A stretch of DNA of 64,000 nt, from positions 274,582 through 338,581 of the forward strand of contig NZ_CP113864.1 in the NCBI RefSeq assembly GCF_026914285.1. Reading direction: 5' to 3'. Position numbers and translations under genes: made by a program. This document shows positions 36,918 through 46,208 of the stretch, one piece after another. The DNA is from Caldicellulosiruptor naganoensis (GTDB lineage: Bacteria; Bacillota; Thermoanaerobacteria; Caldicellulosiruptorales; Caldicellulosiruptoraceae). Positions within the stretch are counted from its first letter, which is position 1; each line of letters opens with the position of its first letter. A model generated the notes under the pieces. That model saw only the letters and a program-made list of their open reading frames with translations. It was not told where the DNA came from and ran no database searches.

Positions 36918-38435
36918 ATGCCACGCAAACATGATAAAATAGTCTTCAAAGAATATAACCCCAACCAATTAATAATGCCAATCGACCCTGAAGCCTTTAT
37001 CCCTCAAACTCATCTAGTAAGAGCAATCGATAAAGTCATTGATAAAATAGATATCTCAACCATAGTAGAGAAATACAAAGGTGGTGGGACTTCCAGCTAC
37101 CATCCTTTGATGCTTTTGAAAGTACTTATCTATGCTTACATACAGGGGATATACTCTTCAAGAAAGATAGCAAAAGCACTTCAAGAGAATATAACCTTTA
37201 TGTGGCTTTCAAAACTTCAAACCCCTGATTTCAGAACTATCAATAGATTCAGAAAAGAGATAATAGGTGATTGCATTGAAGAGATTTTCGCACAAGTTAT
37301 TGAACTTCTTGTAAAACTGGGGTATGTAAACTTTGAGTATTACTACCTTGACGGGACAAAGATTGAAGCAAATGCGAACAAGTATACATTTGTATGGGCA
37401 AGAAGTACAAGAACATACAAAAAGAAATTAAGAGAAAAAGTAAGAGAAATTCTTAATGAAATAGAGAGGATAAATGAGGAAGAAGACAGAATTCTTGGCG
37501 AGTTGGATGTCAATTTAGAAGCTGATTATGATAGCCAAGAGCTTGAACAAAAAGTTGAAGAACTCTCCCAAAAGATAGCAGAAGCTAACTTTGGGAGCAA
37601 AAGGAAAGAAAGGAGAGTGAAAAAGCTTGTAAAAACTCTCCAAAACAACTGCGTATTAAGACTCAAGAAATATGAGTCTTATGAGCAGATCTTAAATGGC
37701 AGGAATAGTTTTTCAAAAACAGACAATGATGCCACATTTATGAGGATGAAGGATGACCATATGAAAAATGGGATGCTAAAACCCGGGTATAATGTACAAA
37801 TCGGCACACAGAACCGATTTGTCATAGGTTTTAGCATCCACCAAAGTCCCACAGACACTGTCTGTCTAAAGGAACACCTTGAGCTTGTGACGAAGATAAC
37901 AGGTTTCATGCCAAAGAACATTGTAGCAGACAGTGGCTATGGGTCTGAAGAAAACTACCTTCATCTGAAAGAATGTGGCATAAATAGCTACATTAAGTAT
38001 AACACATTTGACTTGGAACAGACAAGAAGATTTAAGAAGGATATTTTCAATGTAAGGAACTGGGAGTACATAGCTGAAGAAGATGCATATATTTGTCCTG
38101 CTGGTAAGAAGGTGAAATACTTATATCCGAAGATAAGTGCAAATGAGAGAGGATTTGTAAGTTATGAGAAGGTATATCAATGTGAAGATATTTGTAATGG
38201 TTGTGAACACAGAGAAAAATGTTATAAAGGTAAGAGATGGAAGAAGAGATTTAGTATAAGACCGAGGTTAGAGAAATTGAAGGAAGAGGTGAGGCAAAGG
38301 CTGTTAAGTAGAGAAGGCGAAGAGATTTACGAAAAAAGGAAGATAGAAGTTGAGACAGTATTTGGGATAATAAAGAACAATAAAGGGTTTAGGAGATTCC
38401 TGCTCAGGGGTATGAAGGGTGTGAAGCTAAAGTAG
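36918..38435 (+). CDS. IS1182-family transposase, cut short by an in-frame TAG
   Basis: A 505-residue DDE transposase: N-terminal DUF772-type domain (LMLLKVLIYAYIQGIYSSRKIAKAL, DFRTINRFR), YYYLDGTKIEANANKYTF with the first Asp, IVADSGYGSEENY with the second Asp, a Cys-rich insert (CEDICNGCEHREKC), and KRKIEVETVFGIIKNNKGF with the Glu. The TAG at 38433-38435 sits where the family has Trp (VKxEW-LVCIAYN). The frame continues SLVCIAYNIERL past it, so a single TGG-to-TAG change removed the last helices. The catalytic core is complete, but activity is doubtful. Confidence 0.82.
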   Translation: MPRKHDKIVFKEYNPNQLIMPIDPEAFIPQTHLVRAIDKVIDKIDISTIVEKYKGGGTSSYHPLMLLKVLIYAYIQGIYSSRKIAKALQENITFMWLSKLQTPDFRTINRFRKEIIGDCIEEIFAQVIELLVKLGYVNFEYYYLDGTKIEANANKYTFVWARSTRTYKKKLREKVREILNEIERINEEEDRILGELDVNLEADYDSQELEQKVEELSQKIAEANFGSKRKERRVKKLVKTLQNNCVLRLKKYESYEQILNGRNSFSKTDNDATFMRMKDDHMKNGMLKPGYNVQIGTQNRFVIGFSIHQSPTDTVCLKEHLELVTKITGFMPKNIVADSGYGSEENYLHLKECGINSYIKYNTFDLEQTRRFKKDIFNVRNWEYIAEEDAYICPAGKKVKYLYPKISANERGFVSYEKVYQCEDICNGCEHREKCYKGKRWKKRFSIRPRLEKLKEEVRQRLLSREGEEIYEKRKIEVETVFGIIKNNKGFRRFLLRGMKGVKLK

Positions 38436-38658
38436 AGTTTGGTTTGTATTGCCTATAACATAGAAAGATTGGCGAAGATAATAATAGGGGGTTGGGGCAA
38501 AATTGCCAGCCAACCCTCTTGCTTTTTACTGCATAGTTCAATATTAACATTAAATACCATCAAATGCTTGATTTTGGTTATTAAAAATTATTGTTTTTGG
38601 ACAGCCTCTTTTTTCTCAAGGAGTTTCCTTGAACAGATAAGATCGACACTTTTTGTTC

Positions 38659-39156
38659 TTAGCTATTTAGAGTTTTCTTGTATAAGTTTGGTGTAACTCC
38701 AAACTTGTTTTTGAATTCTTTAATGAAATGAGAAATATTTTCATACCCTATGTCATAACACACATTGGTAACATTTTCGAATTTTAATAACTCTTTTGCT
38801 TTATTAAGTTTTAAGTCTTTAACATATTCCTTTGGTGATTTCACTGTGAACTTTTTAAAGTACTTAGTAAATTCATATTCTTTCATGTTAAATTCTTTGG
38901 CAATATCTGAAATCTTTAATTTGCGCAAATAATTGGTGTTTATATAATCCAAGATATGATATATTTCTGAATTTTTATCGTTTATTATCTTCTCAGCACC
39001 TCTGTATTTGAAGATATCATATACAGACTCTTGAGTATATAAATCAAGGAGAAACTCTCTGTTAACTTTTCTGCTGAAGAATGTATCAACAATCTTTTTG
39101 TATGTCTCTGTCAAATCTAGGCTGTACTTTCCTACAAAAAGTACATTATTGACATT
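38659..39156 (-). pseudogene. AraC-family regulator, C-terminal DNA-binding part only
   Basis: The two helix-turn-helix units of an AraC domain are complete: RKLKISDIAKEFNMKEYEFTKYF and ENVTNVCYDIGYENISHFIKEF, ending GVTPNLYKKTLNS. Upstream of about KYSLDLTETYKKI the homology ends at 39120-39156, where the sequence switches into an alcohol dehydrogenase gene on the other strand. The open frame continues to 39192 only as antisense of that gene. The N-terminal ligand domain is therefore lost through a deletion or rearrangement. Confidence 0.75.
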
Positions 39157-39540
39157 GCAGGTTTGGGCTATGTTCATGCAATGGCACATCAATTAGGAGG
39201 ATTTTATGATTTGCCACATGGGGTGTGCAATGCAGTGTTATTACCACATGTTTTGTCGTACAATTTAAAGGTGGTTCCTCACAGATTCATTGACATTGCA
39301 AAAGCAATGGGGATTGATGTGCAAGGAATTTCGCAAGAAAAAGTCGGTGAAATGGTAATTGAGAGCATTAAGGCTTTGTCAAAAGAAATAGGAATACCAG
39401 CTGGTTTGAAAGAATTGGGTGTAAAAGATGAAGACATAAGGACTTTGGCTGAAAATGCCCTAAAGGATGCTTGTGGTTTGACAAATCCAAGACAAGATAC
39501 TGTAGAAGAGATAATGGAAATTTATAAAGCAGCATTTTAG
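39157..39540 (+). pseudogene. Iron-containing alcohol dehydrogenase, C-terminal third only
   Basis: The readable part starts at LGYVHAMAHQLGGFYDLPHG, the metal-binding His region of group III (Fe) alcohol dehydrogenases. It runs to the natural end (NPRQDTVEEIMEIYKAAF). The N-terminal about 260 residues with the NAD-binding domain are missing, cut at the junction with the AraC fragment. A terminator follows the stop, so this is the authentic 3' end of a former gene. The fragment cannot be an active dehydrogenase. Confidence 0.8.
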
Positions 39541-39576
39541 AAAAATTTCATTTTAAAAAAATTTTTGAAAAAACTT

Positions 39577-39611
39577 AAAGGCGGGTGATTCTGAGGAAGT
39601 TACCCGCCTTT
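39577..39611 (+). terminator. Terminator of the Fe-ADH gene
   Basis: AAAGGCGGGT (39577-39586) pairs with ACCCGCCTTT (39602-39611), followed by TAATCTTTT. It also lies at the end of the convergent amylase gene and can serve both. Confidence 0.75.
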
Positions 39612-39657
39612 TAATCTTTTAATGTTGCCTTAAATGAAAATTTTATGCTTCTGACTA

Positions 39658-41202
39658 TTAATTTAAGATGATAAATGAATAAGGTTTTATTGAAAAAGCA
39701 AGTTTTCCATTTTTTAAAGACAAGATTTTCCCAGATCCTTTAACTATTTTGCCGGCAAGCTTAATATTAGATGGCAGGGTTATAGTCTTTGATAATTCCT
39801 TGCCCGTGAAGTTAAAAATTAAAACTATCTTCTGATTATTGTAAACTCTTGCGAAACAAAGTGTATCAGCAGAGGTTTTAATTAACTGGAAGTCTCCTTT
39901 TAGTAATGGTAAGTTCTTTTTTCGGAAACCAATCATGTCTCTGTAGAAATTGAGCAGAGAATTTTTGGCTTTTTCTTGTTTTTCAACTGAAGCAACATCA
40001 GGGCCGCTATTGTAAAGGCTCATCTCCCAGTTTGTCTGTCCTTTTTTCCATGTCTCATACCATTTGAATGGCTCTCTAATATATTCATCTGTTTTTTGTC
40101 CTTTCATGCCAATTTCTTCACCATAGTAGATGAAAGGATTGCCAGGCAGTGTCAATAATAATGCTGCAGCTAATTTCATTTTGCTGTTTGACCCAATTTC
40201 AGAATAAGCTCTGTTCATATCATGGTTTGTCAAAAATGGTGCATCAACAAATTGAGGATTGACATTTTTGTAGAGATTGTATATTGAAGAGAGATTATTT
40301 TGCAAAGTTTGAGTATTTTCATATTTTACTCCTTCAATGATGTTTTGAGCCACAGTAAAGTTAAAACAAGAATCAAAAATCTTTGCATATTGCGCTATTC
40401 TTTGAGGGCTGTCCCACACTTCTGCAACAAGGTACACATCTTTTTTAATACTTCGGCAGAATTTTGCATATTCTTCCCACCACGCAAGAGTATCTTTTTC
40501 TCTGCTCAAAGGATAAATATGCTTTGCGGCGTCAAGCCTAAATCCATCTACTCCTTTTTCTAACCAGAACTTGGCAATTTTCTTCATCTCTTCTCTCACA
40601 GCTTTATTGTCAAAATTGAGGTCTGGCATCTCAGACCAAAATATAGCATTGTAATAACTATCACACTTTTTATACCATTGTCTTGTGCCAAGGTCTGATG
40701 GTTCATCGAGGTTTGTGTTTGGTGTTGCCCAGATATAATAGTTTCTGTACTTGCTATTTTTATTGCTTGATGCCTCTATAAACCAAGGGTGTTTGCTACT
40801 TGTGTGATTTATCATCATATCTATAATTACTTTGATACCTATCTTGTGAGCCTTTTTTATGAAGTTGACGAAATCTTCATTTGTACCATAGTCGGGATTG
40901 ACTTTGTAATAGTTAGTCACATCATATCCGTGATAGCTTGGAGATTCAAATACTGGCATAAGCCAGATGGCATTTACACCTAAGGATTTGATATATGGCA
41001 GTTTTTCAGCCAGACCATTTATGTCCCCTATGCCATCACCATTGCTATCATAAAATGACCTGACAAAAACTTCGTAGAAAATCAAACCGCCTTTTTTAGT
41101 TTGAACTGGACTTTGAGAATTAGAAAGACCTGCCAAAAATGAACTAAGTCCAACTGCGAAAACGATAGCAAATATGAGTATGTACCTTAAGATTCTCTTC
41201 AT
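39658..41202 (-). CDS. Secreted GH13 alpha-amylase
   Basis: An extracellular starch or maltodextrin hydrolase, 514 residues. The start is ATG 41202, with AAAGGGG 9 bases upstream; a TTG further up overlaps that site. The signal peptide MKRILRYILIFAIVFAVG precedes the TIM barrel. Conserved GH13 regions are visible: VIIDMMINHT, GFRLDAAKHI (nucleophile Asp), VAEVWDS (acid/base Glu) and LTNHDMNR (transition-state Asp). A C-terminal beta domain ends in KPYSFIILN. An Asp-rich calcium site (DSNGDGIGD) follows the first strand. A sigma-A promoter and LacI-type operator lie directly upstream, linking it to the maltodextrin transporter. Confidence 0.9.
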   Translation of the reverse strand: MKRILRYILIFAIVFAVGLSSFLAGLSNSQSPVQTKKGGLIFYEVFVRSFYDSNGDGIGDINGLAEKLPYIKSLGVNAIWLMPVFESPSYHGYDVTNYYKVNPDYGTNEDFVNFIKKAHKIGIKVIIDMMINHTSSKHPWFIEASSNKNSKYRNYYIWATPNTNLDEPSDLGTRQWYKKCDSYYNAIFWSEMPDLNFDNKAVREEMKKIAKFWLEKGVDGFRLDAAKHIYPLSREKDTLAWWEEYAKFCRSIKKDVYLVAEVWDSPQRIAQYAKIFDSCFNFTVAQNIIEGVKYENTQTLQNNLSSIYNLYKNVNPQFVDAPFLTNHDMNRAYSEIGSNSKMKLAAALLLTLPGNPFIYYGEEIGMKGQKTDEYIREPFKWYETWKKGQTNWEMSLYNSGPDVASVEKQEKAKNSLLNFYRDMIGFRKKNLPLLKGDFQLIKTSADTLCFARVYNNQKIVLIFNFTGKELSKTITLPSNIKLAGKIVKGSGKILSLKNGKLAFSIKPYSFIILN

Positions 41203-41225
41203 TGAAATATTCCCCTTTCTCAAAT

Positions 41226-41269
41226 GATATCGTTTGCATTATTATATACCATATGAACTTTTTTGTCTA
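41226..41269 (-). promoter_or_regulatory. Amylase promoter with LacI-type operator half-site
   Basis: On the minus strand TAGACA (41269-41264), 17 bases, TATAAT (41246-41241), then GCAAACGATATC (41237-41226) just downstream of the -10 box. The GCAAACGAT core is the same as at the permease promoter (61191-61202), implying a shared repressor. Confidence 0.65.
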
Positions 41270-41303
41270 TATTGTCCAATTTGATGTGATAAATCACAAA
41301 AAA

Positions 41304-41321
41304 AGAGGGATAAATCCCTCT
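41304..41321 (-). terminator. Terminator of the CcdA/His-rich operon
   Basis: AGAGGGAT (41304-41311) pairs with ATCCCTCT (41314-41321). On the minus strand the stem is followed by a run of seven T. It overlaps the last codon of the His-rich gene. Confidence 0.75.
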
Positions 41322-41511
41322 ACTTGTTCTCTTCACTTTTAGGTTTATCAAGTGCAACTAATTCTTCACTGTGGTGATGTTGATGGAACTGGTGATCTTT
41401 GAAGTCAGATGCTTTTTGGTTTTCATTGCTGTGGTGGTGGTCATGGCCGTGGCAACCTCTTTTCATCATTGCTTTGTGCATGAAAATGTGTGCTAGCAAA
41501 CATCCGCTCAT
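41320..41511 (-). CDS. Small His-rich membrane-anchored peptide
   Basis: A 63-residue product with a short hydrophobic N-terminus (MSGCLLAHIFMHKAMMKRG) and a tail with CHGHDHHH and HQFHQHHH. The clusters suggest metal binding. No ribosome site precedes this ATG. The frame is open further upstream (DERGTLLILLAMSGC), so the true start may be a rare codon or lie beyond a small lesion. It is last in the operon with the anchored protein, CcdA and the spermidine-synthase-like gene. Confidence 0.5.
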   Translation of the reverse strand: MSGCLLAHIFMHKAMMKRGCHGHDHHHSNENQKASDFKDHQFHQHHHSEELVALDKPKSEENK

Positions 41512-41577
41512 TGCAAGAAGTATAAGCAGAGTGCCTCTTTCATCCCTAAATTCCCCCTCACATTTTTTATTTAGCAG

Positions 41578-43861
41578 TTACCAAATTTCTATTTTGTAAG
41601 CTTATAAGTCCATATAAAATAGCTCCTGCAAGCATAGCAATGGAAAATTCAAATTCCATTGAAAGCATAATTTATAATACTGAGCCTATAACTGACATTG
41701 CACCATTGAGTCCCCACATCACAGGAATTGTTTTGCTTTTCTTTTTATTTTCGCTTAATATCTTTATACCTCTTAGGAACGGCATTCCCATGAAAAAGCC
41801 TTGAATCATAACCAGTATGGCTGCAATTAGTATTTTGCTAACTAAGCTAAAATCAGAGGTCACTTTGAATATTGAGTTTAAAGAGAATATTAGACCAATA
41901 TTTATTACCATGACCAATAGAGCAGGTAAGTATATTCTATTTGACAGATTGTTAAACACCTTTGCATTGCTAAAATATGCACCTATTCCGCTGCCAATCA
42001 AAAGCCCAGCAAGTACATAATTGAAGGCAAGTACTGGATGACCCAGGTATAGAATAAACTTTTGAATAAGCGGAATCTCAATTAGCATGTATCCTATTCC
42101 TAAGCTTGAAAAATACAAAGAAGGTTTGAACGCATTTTCTTGAGAGATAATTGGTGTAAACAATATCATGCTTCCCAGAAGTATGAAAAAGAAGATAAAT
42201 ACCAGCACAGGTGAAACACCTTTGCTAAAGTCATAGAAGTATGGCTTGTCGTCTGTTGCAGGTGTTGCGCTAAATGAAAATCCGTTTTAGAACTCTACTG
42301 AAGTCAAATGTCCTTGCTTTATGTGGTAAAGTGGTTCCTTGTCATTAACATAAGGAATATAAAGCGGGACAATCTTTCCTTTATCCGCAGTCTCTTTTAA
42401 TTTCTTGCTTTCAAGTTGTGAAAAAGGCTTGTTTTTTACAATGATCATTGGATAATGAATATGTTCATTGCCGTTCATTAGTTGAATTTCTTTGGTGAAG
42501 ATAGCCATATACTTTGGAGCTTATTTGATTGATATACCTCTTTTATTCAGTACACGCAAAATGGTTGCTATCAGTTTGCTCATATCCTCTTTGTCGTGAA
42601 CCAAAAAGGCGAGTTTTCCATTATCTGTTAAGTGATTCATATAGTCCTCAAGAGCTTCAACTGTAAACAGGTAGTTTTCTGAAAGAGCATAACCTATGTT
42701 TTGGGATGCATTTGTCATGACCAGTGCTAAGAATATCACATCATATTTTTCCTTAGATTTTCTCACAAAATTTCTGCCATCTTCACCATAGATTTTTACT
42801 TCTGGTCTGTTATAAATATCTCCATTGAACTCTTTAAAGTGTCTTACAGCGTCAATACTTGATGTATTTATTTCAACTCCAGTTATTTGTTTACTATTTC
42901 CAGCTAAAGCATACAAAATATCTCTTCCACCGCCAGGCCCAATTATCAACGTTTTATGATTGTTTCCAAAGGAAAAAGGCAGATATTCAATGTCATCTTT
43001 ATATTTGCTCAAGCTACTTTTTTTACCATCAAATCTATACATAGGTGCATTTGCTGTTTCATCAATTGTTACTATCATTTCATCGTTATCACCTTCTACT
43101 TTAATGACATCTGTTCGTGAAAATGCATTCCATTTAGTGTAGACAATCTTAGCTTTTTGGTTTGATTTTGCAATAGTGCCAAGTGTTTTTGTTTTGTTTG
43201 TGATAAATCCAATAAAGTTTTGTTCAATTGAATTTACGTACTTGTTCGGAATAAAGAGCGCTAACATGAAAAGAATCAATACACCAATACCACCAAGCAA
43301 AGTTTTCTTTTTTAGCTGCAAAGTAAAAAGTAGCCAAGCTATTACTGAAATAATACAAATCAAAATTACAGACCGATATATTCCAAGATTGTTAAGTAGA
43401 AGCAACACAATTATGCTGTCAAATCCTGAGCCTATGAGGTCTGCAAAATATGACTTGTTGCTTATTTTTCCAAACTGCTCAAATACAATAGAGAAAAAGT
43501 AACTACCTGCTACAAAAGGTAATGTGGCCAGAATTAAATAAATCAATACGTTGTTTTGAAACGGCAATACATATATAATTCCCAGTGAAAATATGTACGA
43601 GATAGATAGAAGAAATAAGGCCTTAACCGATAAAATAGTTTTTAAATTTTCACTTTTTTGACGCTAATTGTAAGCTGTTATTTCACCTATTCCAAGCCCA
43701 AATATGGCAAATGATGTAATTAAAAAGATATAATGATACCAAAATAAGGTAGAATATATTCGATTTAAAATGACCTGGTATATAAACAATGAAATTGATG
43801 CTAAGCTGATAACAACTAAAATCACTTTTATTTCCTCCATTATTACAATTTTTTGTATCAA
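41578..43861 (-). pseudogene. Spermidine-synthase-like membrane protein, interrupted by four in-frame stops
   Basis: One frame of about 760 codons encodes N-terminal membrane helices, a Rossmann SAM-binding-type domain (LIIGPGGGRDILYAL, ITGVEINTSSIDAV, DVIFLALV) and C-terminal helices. This is the architecture of polytopic spermidine-synthase-like proteins. Stops lie at 43666-43664 (TAG), 42523-42521 (TAA), 42289-42287 (TAA) and 41674-41672 (TAA). No frameshift occurs anywhere, and conserved text resumes directly after each stop: APKYMAIF, NGFSFSATPATDDKPYFYDF, IMLSMEF. The start is TTG 43861 next to the CcdA stop, or ATG 43840. Without read-through no full product is made. The spermidine-synthase assignment is by fold; true aminopropyl transfer is uncertain. 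Confidence 0.75.
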
Positions 43862-44593
43862 TTACATTCCAAACGGCAATTTATAAGGTAGTAGCCTGCT
43901 AAAAATTGCTGTCAAGTCTTGGAGTTTGTTTAAAAACATCACAATGCCAAGGAAAATGAGAGTAGCTCCTGCAACTGCACAGATAGCATTTTGGAATTTC
44001 TTTGCTTTTTTTATGGCATTAATCGCGTAAGGTAGATAATAACCAACAAGCAAATACGGTATTGCAAGACCCAAGGAAAATAATAGCATTATTGTTATTC
44101 CTACAAAGGCACTTTTTGTGGTTGTGGTATATATCAATATGGAGTATAAAATTGGCCCGATGCAATGGGAACATACTATAGCGAAAAACAGCCCTATTAA
44201 AAAAGTGGTAAGATATCTTGAAGATGTTTTAATGTTATCTGCACTGTATTTGTTCGAAAACGAAAAGTTCAAATTTAACAGACCAATTAGGTTTAGTCCC
44301 ATTATTATAGTTATTGCCCCACCTATTTTATTCATTATCGTGGTATAACCACTTAGCCACCTGCCAATACTTCCACCTAAAGCCACTGCCATTGTAAAAA
44401 CAAGTGTAAAGGCAGATACAAATATAAAGGTATTTATAAGTATAAATTTTCTCATTCTTTTGTGAACTTCTATATCCTTCAAATCTCTAACCGAAACACC
44501 TGTGATAGCTGAAAAATATACACTTATCATAGGTACTATGCAGGGGGAAAAGAAAGATGCTAAGCCTGCTGCAAAAGGTAGTAAATAAGCCAC
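43862..44593 (-). CDS. ccdA: CcdA-family thiol-reductant membrane transporter
   Basis: A 243-residue protein with six hydrophobic helices. Cysteines sit in FFSPCIVPMISVYF (helix 1) and IVCSHCIGPILYS (helix 4), the redox pair that passes electrons across the membrane to extracytoplasmic thiol proteins. GTG 44593 is preceded by AGGAGG. It abuts the next gene (TAA then TTG), so the operon order is anchored protein, CcdA, spermidine-synthase-like, His-rich peptide. No thioredoxin-like partner with a CxxC is visible in the operon. Confidence 0.82.
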   Translation of the reverse strand: MAYLLPFAAGLASFFSPCIVPMISVYFSAITGVSVRDLKDIEVHKRMRKFILINTFIFVSAFTLVFTMAVALGGSIGRWLSGYTTIMNKIGGAITIIMGLNLIGLLNLNFSFSNKYSADNIKTSSRYLTTFLIGLFFAIVCSHCIGPILYSILIYTTTTKSAFVGITIMLLFSLGLAIPYLLVGYYLPYAINAIKKAKKFQNAICAVAGATLIFLGIVMFLNKLQDLTAIFSRLLPYKLPFGM

Positions 44594-44716
44594 TTTATAG
44601 ATCCTCCTAATTCAAAAACTTCTTATCCCATCTATAAATTCTCGATTTGACACCTCCAATATTTTGTAACTCCAATTGGATATATTTGGTTTTAGGGGTA
44701 ATAAGGTTTTTACCAT

Positions 44717-45142
44717 TTATTTTTTTGGTATTTTGATATATGCCATGACGTGATGCCCTGAACCTTCAATTCGCCATGTTGCTTTTTTAACTTTTATACC
44801 TTCACTTGTGGTAAACAATATCTTTCCGCTAAGATTGAGTGTGGACAAATCAACTTGATGATTGTCAAAAAACACCTCAAATACCAGGTTGTCTTTGTCA
44901 TCTTTTATAGGATTTAAATATCTTACCCCGACTGTAATGAATCCTTCACTGTTTATTATCAGAGGATCTGGTAACTTGTCTTTAGAACTTGTACTTTGTT
45001 TCAAATCCTGCTGACAAGTAGTTTTAGTCTGTATATCGCTTTGTTTCTTTTGTTGGGAGATTATAGCTTGAACGTACAGTGAAGATAATATAAATGCAAA
45101 AAGAACAGCAAACACAATTATTCTCTTTGCTTTCTTGCTCAC
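44717..45142 (-). CDS. Membrane-anchored protein of the CcdA operon
   Basis: GTG 45142 is chosen because AAAGGAGG lies 8 bases upstream. An earlier TTG at 45187 would place that site inside the gene. The product (141 residues) has an N-terminal anchor (KRIIVFAVLFAFILSSLYV), a polar Gln/Ser/Lys linker and a beta-rich domain (VGVRYLNPIKDD, WRIEGSGHHVMAYIKIP). I do not recognise the family. The domain faces outward and, next to CcdA and a His-rich peptide, could be a metal or redox partner (inference). Confidence 0.65.
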   Translation of the reverse strand: MSKKAKRIIVFAVLFAFILSSLYVQAIISQQKKQSDIQTKTTCQQDLKQSTSSKDKLPDPLIINSEGFITVGVRYLNPIKDDKDNLVFEVFFDNHQVDLSTLNLSGKILFTTSEGIKVKKATWRIEGSGHHVMAYIKIPKK

Positions 45143-45289
45143 CAAAACTTCCTCCTTTGCATATTGACTTGTGTTCTTTCTTGCCAAATTTAAAGTAAAC
45201 CTATTTATTTACTCGGAATTTTTACATAATCATTTTATCAAAGACCATTTTTAGAAGTCAATTGACTTCACAAATTCTTTACAAATTCT

Positions 45290-46012
45290 TTGCAATTTAT
45301 TGGTAGATGGTTTGAGATTGAGTATGTGTATGAAGATAAGCAGCAGCTGAGTATTTTTGATTTGAGCAGGTATTTAGGGGTAGACTTAGGGCTTGACAAT
45401 TTTGCAGCGGTGGTTGATACCATCGGGACTGCCTTTTTGATAGAAGGCAGGTATATAAAATCACTCAACCGATGGTACAACAAAGAGAGGGCAAGACTTC
45501 AGTCGATTTACAGCAAGCAAGGGATAAAATGTGGCAGAAAACTTGCTTTAGTTTCTCACAAAAGGCAGCATATAATAGACAATTTTTTAAATCAGGCTGT
45601 GAGTTTGATAATCAAGCACTGTTTGAACAATCAGATAGGTGCAGTAGTTGTTGGCAGGATGAAAGGTATAAAACAGGGGATAGAGATAGGAAGAGTAAAC
45701 AATCAAAATTTTGTAGGGATACCATATGGCAAGTTCAAGAGGAAGCTAAAATCAAAGTGCATGTATTATGGTATAAGGTATATGGAAGTGGATGAGGGTC
45801 ATACATCACAAAGATGTAGCAGATGTGGGCATGTTAGCAAAAGTAGCAGGAGATACAGGGGACTGTATGTATGCAAAAAGTGTGGGTATGTAGTAAATGC
45901 GGATATAAATGGAGCGATAAATATACTTGCAAAAGTAGCTGGTGAATCTGCAGTAAAGCAGATAACCAGTAGTGGGTGTGTAAACCACCCTGTGAGAATA
46001 AGGGTAGCTTGA
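45290..46012 (+). pseudogene. tnpB: N-terminally truncated TnpB RNA-guided nuclease
   Basis: The frame starts at a weak TTG inside the gene and covers the C-terminal about 240 residues of an IS605/IS607-type TnpB. The RuvC-I Asp is in YLGVDLGLDNFA, the zinc ribbon in CSRCGHVSKSS and CKKCGYVV, and the RuvC-III Asp in NADINGAINIL. The usual RuvC-II Glu position reads VVVGRMKGI, with Gly instead. A Glu in VDEGHTS, just before the zinc ribbon, fits the alternative-glutamate arrangement known in some TnpB groups. The N-terminal RNA/DNA-binding domains (about 150 residues) are absent, and no tnpA is present. Confidence 0.78.
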
Positions 46013-46068
46013 GCTGCTGCCAAACTTCTCATGAAGCCTTCACCTCTTTAGGTGGACGGTAGTTCACT
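46013..46068 (+). repeat. Right end of the IS605-type element (possible guide-RNA scaffold)
   Basis: After the tnpB stop comes a hairpin CACCT-CTTT-AGGTG (46041-46054) and GGTAGTTCAC. The same text follows the tnpB remnant at 19926. Identity between the two copies ends at about 46067, marking the element border. In related systems the omega RNA covers the tnpB 3' end and right end, and its guide is the DNA just beyond. Confidence 0.6.
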
Positions 46069-46208
46069 TACATATTCAGATAAAAAGATGTTGAGCTCAA
46101 ACTTTTGTAAAGTGGTAAAATAATTTAAAAAGAATAATTTCGATAGAGTGAGCTGGAAATAAGTCTAAAAACAAATGGCAAACATATTGAAATGAAAGGA
46201 GAAAATAT

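Larger units (their letters stand above)
36809..38611. mobile_element. IS1182-family insertion sequence
   Basis: Inverted ends AAGAGGCTGTCTAAAAA (36809-36825) and, reversed, TTTTTGGACAGCCTCTT (38594-38610) bound a 1.8-kb element with one transposase gene. The left end carries an internal hairpin (GAGGCTGTC with GACAGCCTC, 36810-36841) that may stop transcription entering from outside. The target duplication is not clear. Confidence 0.78.
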
